DNA of 64,000 bases from Mycobacterium marinum. Lineage in GTDB: Bacteria; Actinomycetota; Actinomycetes; Mycobacteriales; Mycobacteriaceae. The notes under the pieces are model-generated. The model searched no databases. It was not told the origin of the DNA and saw only the letters and a program-made list of their open reading frames with translations. The position numbers and the translations under genes were made by a program. Of this stretch, positions 49,850 through 59,044 are shown in pieces (positions within the stretch are counted from its first letter, which is position 1; each line of letters starts with the position of its first letter). Location of the stretch: assembly GCF_003391395.1 (NCBI RefSeq), contig NZ_CP024190.1, positions 1,178,001 to 1,242,000 of the forward strand, written 5' to 3'.

Positions 49850-51022
49850 CTATGCGCTAGCGCGAAACCGTGCGGCCTCGGCCCGGCCGACGACCACCCG
49901 CATGATCTCGTTGGTCCCCTCCAGGATCCGGTGCACGCGCAGATCACGGACGATCTTCTCCAGACCGTACTCGCGCAAGTAGCCGTAGCCGCCGTGCAGT
50001 TGCAGAGCCTTGTCGGCGACGTCGAAGCAGGTGTCGGTGACAAAACGCTTCGCCATCGCGCACAGCTCGACCTTGTCCGCGTCGTCCTCGTCGAGTGCGT
50101 TTGCCGCCCGCCACAACAGCATTCGCGACGCCTCCAGGCCGGTGGCCATATCGGCCAGGGTGAACCGGACGGTGGGCTCGTCGAGCAGGCTGGAGCCGAA
50201 CGCCTGGCGCTCGCGCACGTAGGCACCCGCCTTGGCGAAGGCGGACTGGGCGCCACCGAGCGAACACGCCGCGATGTTGAGCCGGCCACCGTTGAGGCCG
50301 TTCATCGCGATGCCGAATCCGGCGCCCGTTCCGTCAACGCCGCCCAGCATCGCGTCGGCGGGTACCCGAACTCCTTCGAGCACCACCTGCGCGGTGGGCT
50401 GTGCGTGCCAGCCCATCTTCTCTTCGAGCGCCCCGAAACTCAGCCCCGGCGTGCCCTTTTCGACAATGAACGCCGAGATGCCGCGCGGCCCCTCGGCTCC
50501 GGTGCGCGCCATCACCACGTAGACGTCCGAGGCGCCCGCACCGGAGATGAACTGCTTGACGCCGTCGAGCACATAGTCCGACCCCGGGTCCGAACCCTGC
50601 CGCACCGCCCGGGCGCTCAACGCGCTGGCGTCGGAGCCGGCACCCGGCTCGGTCAGGCAGTAGCTGGCGATGGCGTCCATCGTGGCCAGCCGCGGAATCC
50701 AGTCCTTGCGTTGCTCGTCGGTGCCGAAGCTGTCGATCATCCAGGCGCACATGTTGTGGATGGACAGAAACGCGGCGGTGACCGGGTCGGCGATGGCCAG
50801 CTGTTCGAAGATGCGCACCCCGTCGAGCCGGCGCAGCCCGCTACCGCCCACGTCTTCTCGGCAGTAGATCGCCGCCATTCCCAGTTCGGCGGCTTCGCGC
50901 AGCACGTCGACCGGGAAGTGCTTGGTGGCATCCCATTCCAGCGCGTAGGGGGCCAGCCGCTTATCGGCGAAGGCGGCGGCGGTCTGGGTGATCACCCGCT
51001 CGTCGTCGTTGAGGGTAAACAT
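49850..51022 (-). CDS. fadE9: Acyl-CoA dehydrogenase FadE9 (isobutyryl-CoA type)
   Basis: A 390-residue FAD acyl-CoA dehydrogenase. LTEPGAGSDASALS (about 130-143) binds FAD/substrate, and the catalytic Glu is in RILEGTNEIMR near the C terminus (about 370). Start ATG 51022 gives the same length as the M. tuberculosis protein; the longer frame is a shadow of mmsA. With mmsA and mmsB it should oxidise isobutyryl-CoA in valine breakdown. Five bases separate it from mmsA. Confidence 0.94.
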   Translation of the reverse strand: MFTLNDDERVITQTAAAFADKRLAPYALEWDATKHFPVDVLREAAELGMAAIYCREDVGGSGLRRLDGVRIFEQLAIADPVTAAFLSIHNMCAWMIDSFGTDEQRKDWIPRLATMDAIASYCLTEPGAGSDASALSARAVRQGSDPGSDYVLDGVKQFISGAGASDVYVVMARTGAEGPRGISAFIVEKGTPGLSFGALEEKMGWHAQPTAQVVLEGVRVPADAMLGGVDGTGAGFGIAMNGLNGGRLNIAACSLGGAQSAFAKAGAYVRERQAFGSSLLDEPTVRFTLADMATGLEASRMLLWRAANALDEDDADKVELCAMAKRFVTDTCFDVADKALQLHGGYGYLREYGLEKIVRDLRVHRILEGTNEIMRVVVGRAEAARFRASA

Positions 51023-51027
51023 GGCGG

Positions 51028-52548
51028 CTACTTCATCGTGGGGATGACGAACTCGGCGCCATCTTTGATGCCCGACGGCCACCGGGAGGTGACGGTCTTG
51101 ACCTTGGTGTAGAACTGGATCGACGTCGGGCCGTGTTGGTTGAGGTCGCCGAATCCGGAACGCTTCCAACCGCCGAAGGTGTGGTAGGCGACCGGAACCG
51201 GGATCGGGACGTTGACCCCGACCATGCCCACCTGCACCCGGGACACGAAGTCGCGCGCGGTGTCGCCGTCGCGGGTGAAGACCGCCACGCCGTTGCCGTA
51301 CTCGTGCTCGGAGGGCAACCGCAGCGCCTCTTCGTAGTCGTGGGCGCGGACCATGCACAGCACCGGTCCGAAGATCTCGTCGGTGTAGATGGACATGTCG
51401 GTGGTGACGTGGTCGAACAGGGTCGGCCCGATGAAGTAGCCGCCTTCCAGGTTCGCGTCGCCGAAGGCCAGATCGTCACTGGCCCGCTCGCGGCCGTCGA
51501 CGACCAATTCGGCGCCGGAGGCGACGCCCTGGCCGATGTAGTCGCGCACCCGCGTGAGTGCGGCTTCGGTGACCAATGGGCCGTAGTCGGCTTTCGGGTC
51601 CAGGCTGTGTCCGACTCGCAGGTTGTTGATGCGTTCAACCAGCTTGGCGCGCAGCCGATCCGCGGTTTGCTCGCCCACCGGCACCGCGACGCTGATCGCC
51701 ATGCAGCGTTCGCCCGCACTGCCGTATCCGGCGCCGATCAGCGCGTCGACGGCTTGGTCGAGGTCGGCGTCGGGCATCACGATCATGTGGTTCTTGGCGC
51801 CGCCGAAGCACTGCGAACGCTTGCCGGTGGCCGCCGCCCCAGAGTAGATGTACTGGGCAATGTCGGAGCTGCCGACGAAGCCGACCGCCTTGATCTCGGG
51901 GTGATTGAGGATGGCGTCGACGGCCTCCTTGTCGCCGTGGACGACCTGGAAGACGCCGGGGGGTAGGCCGGCCTCGACGAACAGTTCGGCCAGTCGCAAC
52001 GGAACCGACGGGTCGCGCTCACTGGGCTTGAGCACAAAGGCGTTTCCGCATGCCAGGGCGGGGCCGGCCTTCCACAGCGGGATCATCGCGGGGAAGTTGA
52101 ACGGGGTGATGCCGGCGACCACGCCGAGCGGCTGCCGCAGCGAGTAGACGTCAATGCCCGGGCCGGCGCCCTCCGTGTACTCGCCCTTGAGCAGGTGGGG
52201 GATGCCGAGACAGAACTCGATCACCTCGATGCCCCGCTGGATGTCACCGCGGGCGTCGGGCACTGTCTTGCCGTGCTCGCGTGATAGCAGCTCGGCCAAC
52301 TCGTCGGTGTTCTGGTTGACCAACTCGATGAAGCGCATCAACACCCGCGCCCGCCGCTGAGGATTCCAGGCGGCCCAACCTATTTGCGCTTCGGCGGCGC
52401 CTGCGACCGCGGCGTCGATGTCGGCCTGCGCGGCCATCGGTACCGTCGCCTGGACCTGGCCGGTATTGGGGTCGAGGACATCGGCGGTGCGGGTGGATTG
52501 CCCGGGGGTGCGGCGTCCATCGATGAAATGCGGAATTTGTGTGGTCAT
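51028..52548 (-). CDS. mmsA: Methylmalonate-semialdehyde dehydrogenase (acylating)
   Basis: A 506-residue CoA-acylating aldehyde dehydrogenase. GITPFNFPAMIPLWK (about 150), GFVGSSDIAQYIY (about 225), and GSAGERCMAISVAVPVG with the catalytic Cys (about 284) are intact. It makes propionyl-CoA from methylmalonate semialdehyde at the end of valine catabolism. ATG 52548 (MTTQIPHFIDG) fits the family start; ATG 52560 adds four residues. First gene of the operon, with 179 bp to the MFS gene upstream and no adjacent regulator. Confidence 0.95.
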   Translation of the reverse strand: MTTQIPHFIDGRRTPGQSTRTADVLDPNTGQVQATVPMAAQADIDAAVAGAAEAQIGWAAWNPQRRARVLMRFIELVNQNTDELAELLSREHGKTVPDARGDIQRGIEVIEFCLGIPHLLKGEYTEGAGPGIDVYSLRQPLGVVAGITPFNFPAMIPLWKAGPALACGNAFVLKPSERDPSVPLRLAELFVEAGLPPGVFQVVHGDKEAVDAILNHPEIKAVGFVGSSDIAQYIYSGAAATGKRSQCFGGAKNHMIVMPDADLDQAVDALIGAGYGSAGERCMAISVAVPVGEQTADRLRAKLVERINNLRVGHSLDPKADYGPLVTEAALTRVRDYIGQGVASGAELVVDGRERASDDLAFGDANLEGGYFIGPTLFDHVTTDMSIYTDEIFGPVLCMVRAHDYEEALRLPSEHEYGNGVAVFTRDGDTARDFVSRVQVGMVGVNVPIPVPVAYHTFGGWKRSGFGDLNQHGPTSIQFYTKVKTVTSRWPSGIKDGAEFVIPTMK

Positions 52549-52727
52549 AGCGTGTTCCATAACGGTCGTGTGCGGCGGGGAGACCCGATACTTGGACATC
52601 CTAGTAAATATCGTCGGTGGTACGCAACGGACTCTTGACGAACATGGCCCCAATCATCGTGGCAAGCGTGCCGATGCTGGTCCCGAAGGTGTGGTGCCGA
52701 CGCGGTAGCGGGCCGGTCGGCCCGGCG

Positions 52728-54308
52728 CTATGCGCTCGGATCGGGGGCATCTTGGCCGGCCGGTTCGGGCAAGGTCTTGGTCGAGAGCAGGGCGCCGGCG
52801 GCCACGGCGGCTACGGCGAGGATCGCTATCGCGACCACGATGGTGGTGTGAAAGCCGGCCAGAAAAGCGGTGTGCGCCTCAATACGGATCTGGGACGCCA
52901 GCGCCGGCGCGGTGGTCGCGTCGGCGAGATCATTGGCGGTTCGGATGGACTCCTGAGCGGTTGCCAACTGCGAGTCGGTCAGCCCCGAAATTGGGTCGAA
53001 AGCTGCGGTATAGGTGGCCGTGAGGACGGAGCCCAGCACCGCAATGCCCAGCCCACCCCCGAGGTCGTAGGCGACTTCTTCGACACCGGCGGCTTGGCCG
53101 ACGTAATCCTCGGAGACCGCGGAGATGATCGCGTCGTTTGCCGAAACCAGCACCACATCGAGGGCGAACCCGACCACCGCCAGCGAACCCACGAACACCA
53201 GAAGCTGCCCATTGTGGCCCAGGGTCAGCAGCGGGAGCAGTGCGCTTGCGGTAAGGCCGAGGCCGGCGCCGATCGCGACACGGGTGCCGCAGCGACCCAC
53301 GATCAGATGCGCGGACAGAGAACCGACGACCGTCGCGGCCGCCATCGGCGTGAGCAGGAGCGCGGCCTTGATCGGCGTGAAGCCGAGAAAATTCTGCAGA
53401 TACTGCGCGAATACCAGGTCTAGGCCGACGATGGAAAACACCGCCAGTAGCACGGCCAGGACCGCAATGGTAAACGGCGCTCGGGTGAACAAGTGCACGT
53501 TGAGCAGCGGTTCGATCCCGCGGCGCTGCCTGCTGATCTGGCGGCGGATGAACCACCACAACCCGACGCCGGCGATGACGACGTAACCAACTGCCGCAGG
53601 ATCGATCCCGTGGTGAGTCGCCTGCTTGATCGCCAGCACCGACGTGAGCACTGCGACGATCGACAGGCTGACGCTGAGACCGTCCAACACCAGCCGGGCC
53701 TGCGAGCGTGACTCCGGGACAAGCCGCCACACCAGCAGCAGAACCAGCAGCGCGAGGGGGACGTTGATCAGGAATATCGCGCCCCACCAGAAGTACTCGA
53801 CCAGCAACCCGCCCATCAACGGGCCGATCGCCGCCCCCACCGCCGACACCGCAGACCAGATCCCCACCGCGCGCATCCGTTCGGCGCGGTCCGGGAACGC
53901 GACCCGCAACAGCGATACCGTGGCGGGAAGGATCATCGCCGCGCCCACTGCCATCACCGAACGGGCCAGGATCAGCATCAACGGTGTAGCCGCGAAGGCC
54001 GCCGGAATCGAGACCAGCCCGAAGATCACCAGACCAGTCATCAGCAGGCGCTTGCGGCCAAACCGGTCTGAAGCGGCTCCCGCCATCAGCATCAATGAAG
54101 CCATGATCAGCGGGTAGATGTCGACGATCCACAGGAATTCGGTGGGTGAGGGACTCAGCTCCTCGGCGATTCTTGGTGCGGCGACGTGCAGCACGGTGAC
54201 ATCCACCACAACCAAGAACAGGGCGGCGCACACGGTGAACAGCACCGCACCGGGACGCCCGACTACCGGCCTGCCCTCAGTCTCATTCACCTGCGGGCTC
54301 GCCGTCAT
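52728..54308 (-). CDS. MFS exporter, DHA2 (14-helix) family
   Basis: A 526-residue membrane transporter with about 14 hydrophobic helices. Motif A is in GAASDRFGRKRLLMTG (about 88-103), the WIVDIYPLIMA segment (about 65) is the DHA2 signature in TM2, and PLMGGLLVEYFWWGAIFLINVP (about 155-175), quoted in part as WWGAIFLINVP, matches motif C/D region. DHA2 members expel lipophilic drugs or lipids using the proton gradient; substrate unknown. ATG 54308 is chosen over 54416 because the extra 36 residues are not membrane-like. It sits at the boundary between the two regions that are syntenic with distant M. tuberculosis loci. Confidence 0.87.
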   Translation of the reverse strand: MTASPQVNETEGRPVVGRPGAVLFTVCAALFLVVVDVTVLHVAAPRIAEELSPSPTEFLWIVDIYPLIMASLMLMAGAASDRFGRKRLLMTGLVIFGLVSIPAAFAATPLMLILARSVMAVGAAMILPATVSLLRVAFPDRAERMRAVGIWSAVSAVGAAIGPLMGGLLVEYFWWGAIFLINVPLALLVLLLVWRLVPESRSQARLVLDGLSVSLSIVAVLTSVLAIKQATHHGIDPAAVGYVVIAGVGLWWFIRRQISRQRRGIEPLLNVHLFTRAPFTIAVLAVLLAVFSIVGLDLVFAQYLQNFLGFTPIKAALLLTPMAAATVVGSLSAHLIVGRCGTRVAIGAGLGLTASALLPLLTLGHNGQLLVFVGSLAVVGFALDVVLVSANDAIISAVSEDYVGQAAGVEEVAYDLGGGLGIAVLGSVLTATYTAAFDPISGLTDSQLATAQESIRTANDLADATTAPALASQIRIEAHTAFLAGFHTTIVVAIAILAVAAVAAGALLSTKTLPEPAGQDAPDPSA

Positions 54309-54464
54309 CGACGCCGTCCCAGGCGATCTGTGTGGTTGGCATGCCTGGAAGGCTAGCGATAGCCACCCGGGCATTCGGCGCGGCCATGCTGTCGGTACCG
54401 CCGGCCACGGCGACAATTGGGCTCGGGCGGGGCGGTTCGCACGCGGAGGCTGGCCGGGGGTTGG

Positions 54465-55070
54465 CTAGGTACCCCGCAGGCCGTCGATGAACCTCTGGGT
54501 CTCTTCCCAGGTGGGCAGGACCCCCGAAGCGCGCACTTCATCGAGGCTGCCGGCCGCCGCATCGCGTTCAGACAGGCTGGGAGGGGCGCCGTCGACCAGG
54601 GGCCAGTCGATCGCCAGTTCGGGGTCGGTCGCGCAGATCGTGTGCTCGCGCTGCGGGTTGTACTCGGCCGAACACATGTACATCACCGTTGATTTGTCTT
54701 GCAGCGCAAGGAAACCGTGCGCAAGTCCTTCGGAGATGTAAATCGATCGGTGGCGATCGTCGAGCAGTACCGAGTCCCACTGGCCGAATGTCGGTGAACC
54801 CAAACGGATGTCAACGACGACATCGAACACCGCGCCGGATACGCAGGTGACGTACTTGGCCTGGCTGGGGGGCAGCTCGGCGAAGTGCAGACCCCGCAGC
54901 ACGCCGGCTGACGACACCGAGCAGTTGGCTTGGCGGACGTCGAAGCGATGACCGCAGAAGGCGGTGAACCCGCTGTCGGTGAGCCATTCGAAAAACATGC
55001 CGCGGGAATCACCGTGGATGGTCGGGGTGATCTCCCACGCGCCTGGAACCTTGAGTTCGCGTGCCTGCAT
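54465..55070 (-). CDS. rmlC: dTDP-4-dehydrorhamnose 3,5-epimerase
   Basis: A 201-residue cupin enzyme, third step of dTDP-L-rhamnose synthesis. The catalytic His is in VLRGLHFAELPPSQAKYV (about 62), and Tyr in YMCSAEYNPQREH (about 132) is the partner acid. Rhamnose links arabinogalactan to peptidoglycan, so the gene is essential in mycobacteria. It follows rmlB with a 1-bp gap; rmlA and rmlD are elsewhere. Confidence 0.95.
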   Translation of the reverse strand: MQARELKVPGAWEITPTIHGDSRGMFFEWLTDSGFTAFCGHRFDVRQANCSVSSAGVLRGLHFAELPPSQAKYVTCVSGAVFDVVVDIRLGSPTFGQWDSVLLDDRHRSIYISEGLAHGFLALQDKSTVMYMCSAEYNPQREHTICATDPELAIDWPLVDGAPPSLSERDAAAGSLDEVRASGVLPTWEETQRFIDGLRGT

Positions 55071-55071
55071 G

Positions 55072-56067
55072 TCACTGACCGCGTTCTTGGTAGCGGGCTT
55101 CTGCGGCGTCTTTCAATGGACGCCACCATGATTCGTTGGCCCGGTACCAGTCGATGGTGGTGCGCAAGCCTTCCTCGAAGTCGGTGTGCTTGGGCGCCCA
55201 CGCCAACTCGTTGTAGAGCAAAGATGGGTCGATGGCATAGCGCAGATCGTGGCCGACGCGGTCGACGACGTGATCGAAGTCGTCGGGGTCGCGATCCATC
55301 ATCCGCAGCAGCGTGCGCAGCACGCTCAGGTTGTCGCGCTCGCCTTCGGAGCTGATCAGATAGGTCTTGCCGATCTGCCCCTTCTCCAGGATCCGCCGCA
55401 CCGCGTTGTTGTGGTCGTCGACGTGGATCCAGTCCCGGACATTGGCGCCGGTGCCATACAGCTTGGGGCGCCGCCCGGTCAGCACGTTGGTGATCTGCCG
55501 AGGAATGAACTTCTCGATGTGCTGATACGGGCCGTAGTTGTTGGAGCAGTTGGAGATGGTGGCCGCCACGCCATAGGACCGAACCCAGGCCCGGACCAAC
55601 ATGTCCGCGCCGGCCTTGGTTGCCGAATACGGACTAGACGGGTTGTACGGGGTCGCCTCGGTGAATCGCGCGGGGTCGTGCAGTTCGAGGTCCCCGTACA
55701 CCTCGTCGGTGGAGATGTGGTGCAGCCGTACGCCGTGCCGCCGCACCGCCTCCAGGATGGTGAAGGTCCCGAGCACGTTGGTGTGCACGAATGGTTCCGG
55801 GTTGTCCAGCGCATTGTCGACGTGGGATTCGGCGGCGAAATGCACCACCGCGTCGGACTCGGCCACCAGCTGGGAAACCAGCTCGGCATCGGTGATGTCG
55901 CCCTCGACCAGCCTGATGGCGTCTTCGAGATCGGCCAACGATTCGCGCCGGCCGGCATAGGTCAGGGCGTCGAGCACGGTCACCGCGTCGTCGGGGTACT
56001 CGCGCACGCTGCTGTGCACAAAGTTCGCGCCGATGAAGCCCGCTCCACCGGTGACTAGCAGTCGCAT
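55072..56067 (-). CDS. rmlB: dTDP-glucose 4,6-dehydratase
   Basis: A 331-residue extended SDR, second step of dTDP-L-rhamnose synthesis. NAD motif GGAGFIGANF (about 7-16); HISTDEVYGDLE (about 118-129) with the catalytic Thr-Asp-Glu; Tyr-x-x-x-Lys in YSATKAGAD (about 155). ATG 56067 gives the M. tuberculosis length, and a TTG at 56073 would add two residues. First of the rmlBC pair, 9 bp after an LLM oxidoreductase gene. Confidence 0.96.
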   Translation of the reverse strand: MRLLVTGGAGFIGANFVHSSVREYPDDAVTVLDALTYAGRRESLADLEDAIRLVEGDITDAELVSQLVAESDAVVHFAAESHVDNALDNPEPFVHTNVLGTFTILEAVRRHGVRLHHISTDEVYGDLELHDPARFTEATPYNPSSPYSATKAGADMLVRAWVRSYGVAATISNCSNNYGPYQHIEKFIPRQITNVLTGRRPKLYGTGANVRDWIHVDDHNNAVRRILEKGQIGKTYLISSEGERDNLSVLRTLLRMMDRDPDDFDHVVDRVGHDLRYAIDPSLLYNELAWAPKHTDFEEGLRTTIDWYRANESWWRPLKDAAEARYQERGQ

Positions 56068-56076
56068 GGTCAAACC

Positions 56077-56937
56077 CTAACGGGTGAGCCCGAGCGCCCC
56101 TGACAGTTCGGTCAGCGCCGCCATCGGCTTGTCCTCCCGGGACGGGCGCAGCACCTGAATCGCCACATGGTCGGCGCCGGCTTCGAGGTGTTCGCCGAGC
56201 CGCCGGGCGATCTGATCAGGGGTGCCGTAGGCCACCAGGGCGTCGATCAATCTGTCGCTACCGGGCTTGCGCACGTCGTCTTCGGTGAAGCCCAGCTTCA
56301 GCCAGTTGTTCACGTAGTTGCTCAGTCCCAGGTAGAAATCGATGAACTTGCGGCCCACCGCGCGGGCTTGCGCCGCGTCGGTGGTGAGCACGACTTTGTG
56401 TTCGGGCGCCAGGAACACGGTGTTGCCGACCAACTGGCGGGCGGTGCCGGTGTGCTCGGGCGTGGTCAAATACGGGTGGGCGCCGGCGCTACGCTGCGCG
56501 GCCAGGCGCAACATTCTGGGGCCCAGCGCCGCCAATACCCGCCTGCTGTCCGGCACCATCGCCTTGTCCAGGTCGTCGAGATAGGCCACCAGCGCGTCAT
56601 AGGGTTTCTGATACTCCTGGGTGTGCTCGGGATGGCCTACCCCGACACCCAGCAGAAACCGGCCCGGGTGGGCGCTCTCGATCCGCTGATACGATGCCGC
56701 CACCTCATCGGCCGGCGCCGACCAGATATTGACGATCCCGGTCGCCAGCTGCAGTGATGTGGTCTGCTCCAAGGCGGGCTCGACCCAAGCCAGATCGGCG
56801 TCCGGTGATGCGCCGATCCAGGCCGCGCCGTAGCCGAGTGATTCGATCTGCCCGGCGAGTTCGGGGGTGATGGAGCGGCTACCCAGCCATACGCCGAACC
56901 GGCCCAGCTCGGGTTTGAGTGAAACTGCGTTGGTCAT
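56077..56937 (-). CDS. LLM-class F420-dependent oxidoreductase, TIGR03620-like (copy A)
   Basis: A 286-residue luciferase-like TIM-barrel enzyme, in the position of M. tuberculosis Rv3463. Motifs: ESLGYGAAWIGASPDADL (about 27-44), [32 protein letters not shown] (about 92-106) and [15 protein letters not shown] (about 148-162). A homologue of copy B just upstream. Probably uses F420; substrate unknown. It is linked to rmlB by a 9-bp gap. Confidence 0.85.
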   Translation of the reverse strand: MTNAVSLKPELGRFGVWLGSRSITPELAGQIESLGYGAAWIGASPDADLAWVEPALEQTTSLQLATGIVNIWSAPADEVAASYQRIESAHPGRFLLGVGVGHPEHTQEYQKPYDALVAYLDDLDKAMVPDSRRVLAALGPRMLRLAAQRSAGAHPYLTTPEHTGTARQLVGNTVFLAPEHKVVLTTDAAQARAVGRKFIDFYLGLSNYVNNWLKLGFTEDDVRKPGSDRLIDALVAYGTPDQIARRLGEHLEAGADHVAIQVLRPSREDKPMAALTELSGALGLTR

Positions 56938-56963
56938 CTGGTTCCCCCGTGCCTGCTTGAAGC

Positions 56964-57860
56964 TCAGGCGCCGGTCAGCCCGAGCGGCCCGGCCAACTCG
57001 GCGAGCGCTGGTACCAGGTTCTCACTTTTGGTCAGGACTTGTACGGGGACGTGGTCGGCGCCGGCTTGCAGGTGTTCGTTGAGGCGCGCCGCGATGGCCG
57101 CGGGAGTGCCGTAGGCGACCACGGCGTCAACCAGGCGGTCACTGCCCGGGCGGGCGATGTCGCGCTCGCTGAAGCCCAGCCGCTTCCAGCTGTTCAGGTA
57201 GTTCGCCAGGTTGAGATAGATGTCGAGGGCCTTGCGCCCGACCGCACGCGCCCGTTGCGCGTCGGTGGTCAGCACCACTTTGTGTTCGGGAGCCAGAAAC
57301 GCCGACGGGCCGATGAGTTCGCGGGCCGCGGCGGTGTGCTCCGGTGTGGTCAGGTAGGGGTGCGCGCCGGCGCTGCGTCGCGCCGCGAGCCGCAGCACCC
57401 GCGGGCCCAGCGCCGCCACCACCCGTCGGTTGGCCGGCACCCCGTAGTCGTCGAGCCTGTTGAGGTACTCGATGAGGGCGTCCACCGCGTTGCCGGTGCT
57501 GTGGTACTCGGTGATCGCTTCCGGGTGGCCCACGCCGATTCCCAGCAGGAAACGGCCGGGGTAGGCGGCCTCGATGCGATGAAACGACTCGGCTACCGGC
57601 TTGGCGGGTGCCGACCAGATGTTGACGATGCCGGTGGCTACCTGCAGCGTGGTGGTGGCCGCCAGGATCGGTTCCACCCAGGCCAGTTCCGCCGGCGGTG
57701 ACCCGCCGACCCAGACCGCTCCGTAGCCCAGCGCTTCGATGTCTCTGGCCTGGGCCGGGGTGACACCGCGGCCGAAGGATCCGAACCGGCCGAGGTTGGG
57801 CTTACCGGCGGCTGGACTCGCGGAAGATCTGGCGTCAGAGTCGGTCTCAGGGTCGGGCAT
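56964..57860 (-). CDS. LLM-class F420-dependent oxidoreductase, TIGR03620-like (copy B)
   Basis: A 298-residue paralogue of copy A, sharing [43 protein letters not shown] and [15 protein letters not shown] at the same spacing. I use ATG 57860; the frame runs on to 58037 but that stretch lies opposite the infA promoter. First gene of the LLM-LLM-rmlB-rmlC run and divergent from infA. Substrate unknown. Confidence 0.85.
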
Positions 57861-57915
57861 GGTAGGTCCAACCGGCTGGGTCGGGGCGGCTATTCCGGCC
57901 CGGCTTTGTGGCGTT

Positions 57916-57945
57916 TTGCGCCGAGCGCGGCAGTGCGGGTATCGT
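57916..57945 (+). promoter_or_regulatory. Promoter of infA (alpha) operon
   Basis: -35 TTGCGC (57916-57921), an 18-bp spacer and -10 TATCGT (57940-57945). The mRNA would have a leader of about 155 nt before infA. A sigma-A-type match; not tested. Confidence 0.55.
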
Positions 57946-58107
57946 GGGACGACGGTGCGACGTCTCGTGCCGACTCCTGGCGTGCCCAGTCCCGAAATTT
58001 CTCGGATCGTTTCGCGGAATTTCCACCACCGGCTCACGTTTTGCGGTCAGGACGGGTGCTGCGCCAAACCAGGTGCACGAACAAGAAGTGAGGATCGCCG
58101 GAAAGTA

Positions 58108-58329
58108 ATGGCCAAGAAGGACGGTGCCATAGAGGTCGAGGGTCGCGTGGTCGAGCCCCTGCCTAATGCCATGTTTCGCATTGAGCTGGAGAACGGCCAC
58201 AAGGTGCTCGCCCACATCAGCGGCAAGATGCGGCAGCACTACATCCGTATCCTGCCCGAGGATCGCGTGGTGGTGGAGTTGTCTCCCTACGACCTGTCCA
58301 GGGGCCGCATCGTGTACCGGTACAAATAG
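58108..58329 (+). CDS. infA: Translation initiation factor IF-1
   Basis: A 73-residue S1-like OB-fold protein that blocks the A site during initiation. It starts [16 protein letters not shown], with [20 protein letters not shown], quoted in part, and RGRIVYRYK at the end, as in other bacteria. ATG 58108. It heads the infA-rpmJ-rpsM-rpsK-rpsD-rpoA-rplQ-truA series. Confidence 0.99.
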
Positions 58330-58362
58330 CCAAACCACCCAGAGAACAGGACCGAGACTGCC

Positions 58363-58476
58363 GTGAAGGTGAACCCGAGCGTCAAGCCGATCTGTGACAA
58401 GTGCAGGGTGATCCGTCGGCATGGGCGGGTCATGGTGATCTGCTCCGATCCGCGCCACAAGCAGCGGCAGGGGTAG
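58363..58476 (+). CDS. rpmJ: 50S ribosomal protein L36, zinc-binding form
   Basis: A 37-residue L36, start GTG 58363 ([14 protein letters not shown]). The zinc ligands Cys11, Cys14, Cys27 and His32 are all present, so this is the C+ form. 33 bp after infA. Confidence 0.97.
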
Positions 58477-58582
58477 ACCAGGGCTAGCAGCAGCTAGCTA
58501 GCGCGAAGCGCAGACAACTGAATGCAGACCTCCCAGCACCAATGAGCGGCTGGCATCAATAGTGATGGGCCAGCTCATCCGC

Positions 58583-58618
58583 GCCCGGACGGAGGCCGGG
58601 CCCCGCAAACCTTGCGGG
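58583..58618 (+). promoter_or_regulatory. Paired hairpins in the rpsM leader
   Basis: The 190-bp rpmJ-rpsM gap holds two stem-loops: GCCCGG/CCGGGC (58583-58588, 58596-58601) and CCCGCAA-acc-TTGCGGG (58602-58618), about 50 nt before rpsM. S4 represses the alpha operon upstream of rpsM in several bacteria, so this may be such a site, or a partial terminator. The rest of the gap has only a GCTAGC-rich stretch (58483-58500). Confidence 0.4.
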
Positions 58619-58666
58619 AACGGACTGGGATAAGACCTCCGCTGAGAAAAAGAGGAAACGCCACCT

Positions 58667-59041
58667 ATGGCTCGACTAGTCGGCGTCGATCTACCGCGCG
58701 ACAAGCGGATGGAGATCGCCCTGACCTACATCTACGGCGTCGGCCGTACCCGGTCGAACGAGATCTTGGCAGCTACGGGCATTGACCGTAACCTGCGCAC
58801 TCGCGATCTCACTGACGACCAGCTGACGCACCTGCGTGACTACATCGAAGCGAACTTGAAGATCGAGGGTGACCTGCGCCGCGAGGTGCAGGCCGACATT
58901 CGTCGCAAGATCGAGATCGGCTGCTACCAGGGCCTGCGGCACCGCCGTGGTTTGCCGGTACGTGGCCAGCGCACCAAGACCAACGCGCGGACCCGCAAGG
59001 GCCCCAAGCGCACCATCGCAGGCAAGAAGAAGGCCAGGTAA
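58667..59041 (+). CDS. rpsM: 30S ribosomal protein S13
   Basis: A 124-residue S13 in the 30S head, contacting the P-site tRNA and L5. It starts [26 protein letters not shown], quoted in part ([20 protein letters not shown]), and has the [25 protein letters not shown] terminus, quoted in part ([20 protein letters not shown]). 3 bp to rpsK. Confidence 0.99.
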
Positions 59042-59044
59042 CCG

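Noticed and set aside
49754..51112. 452-codon plus-strand ORF across fadE9
   Set aside because: Opposite strand of a conserved acyl-CoA dehydrogenase with catalytic residues; no motif in the antisense product.
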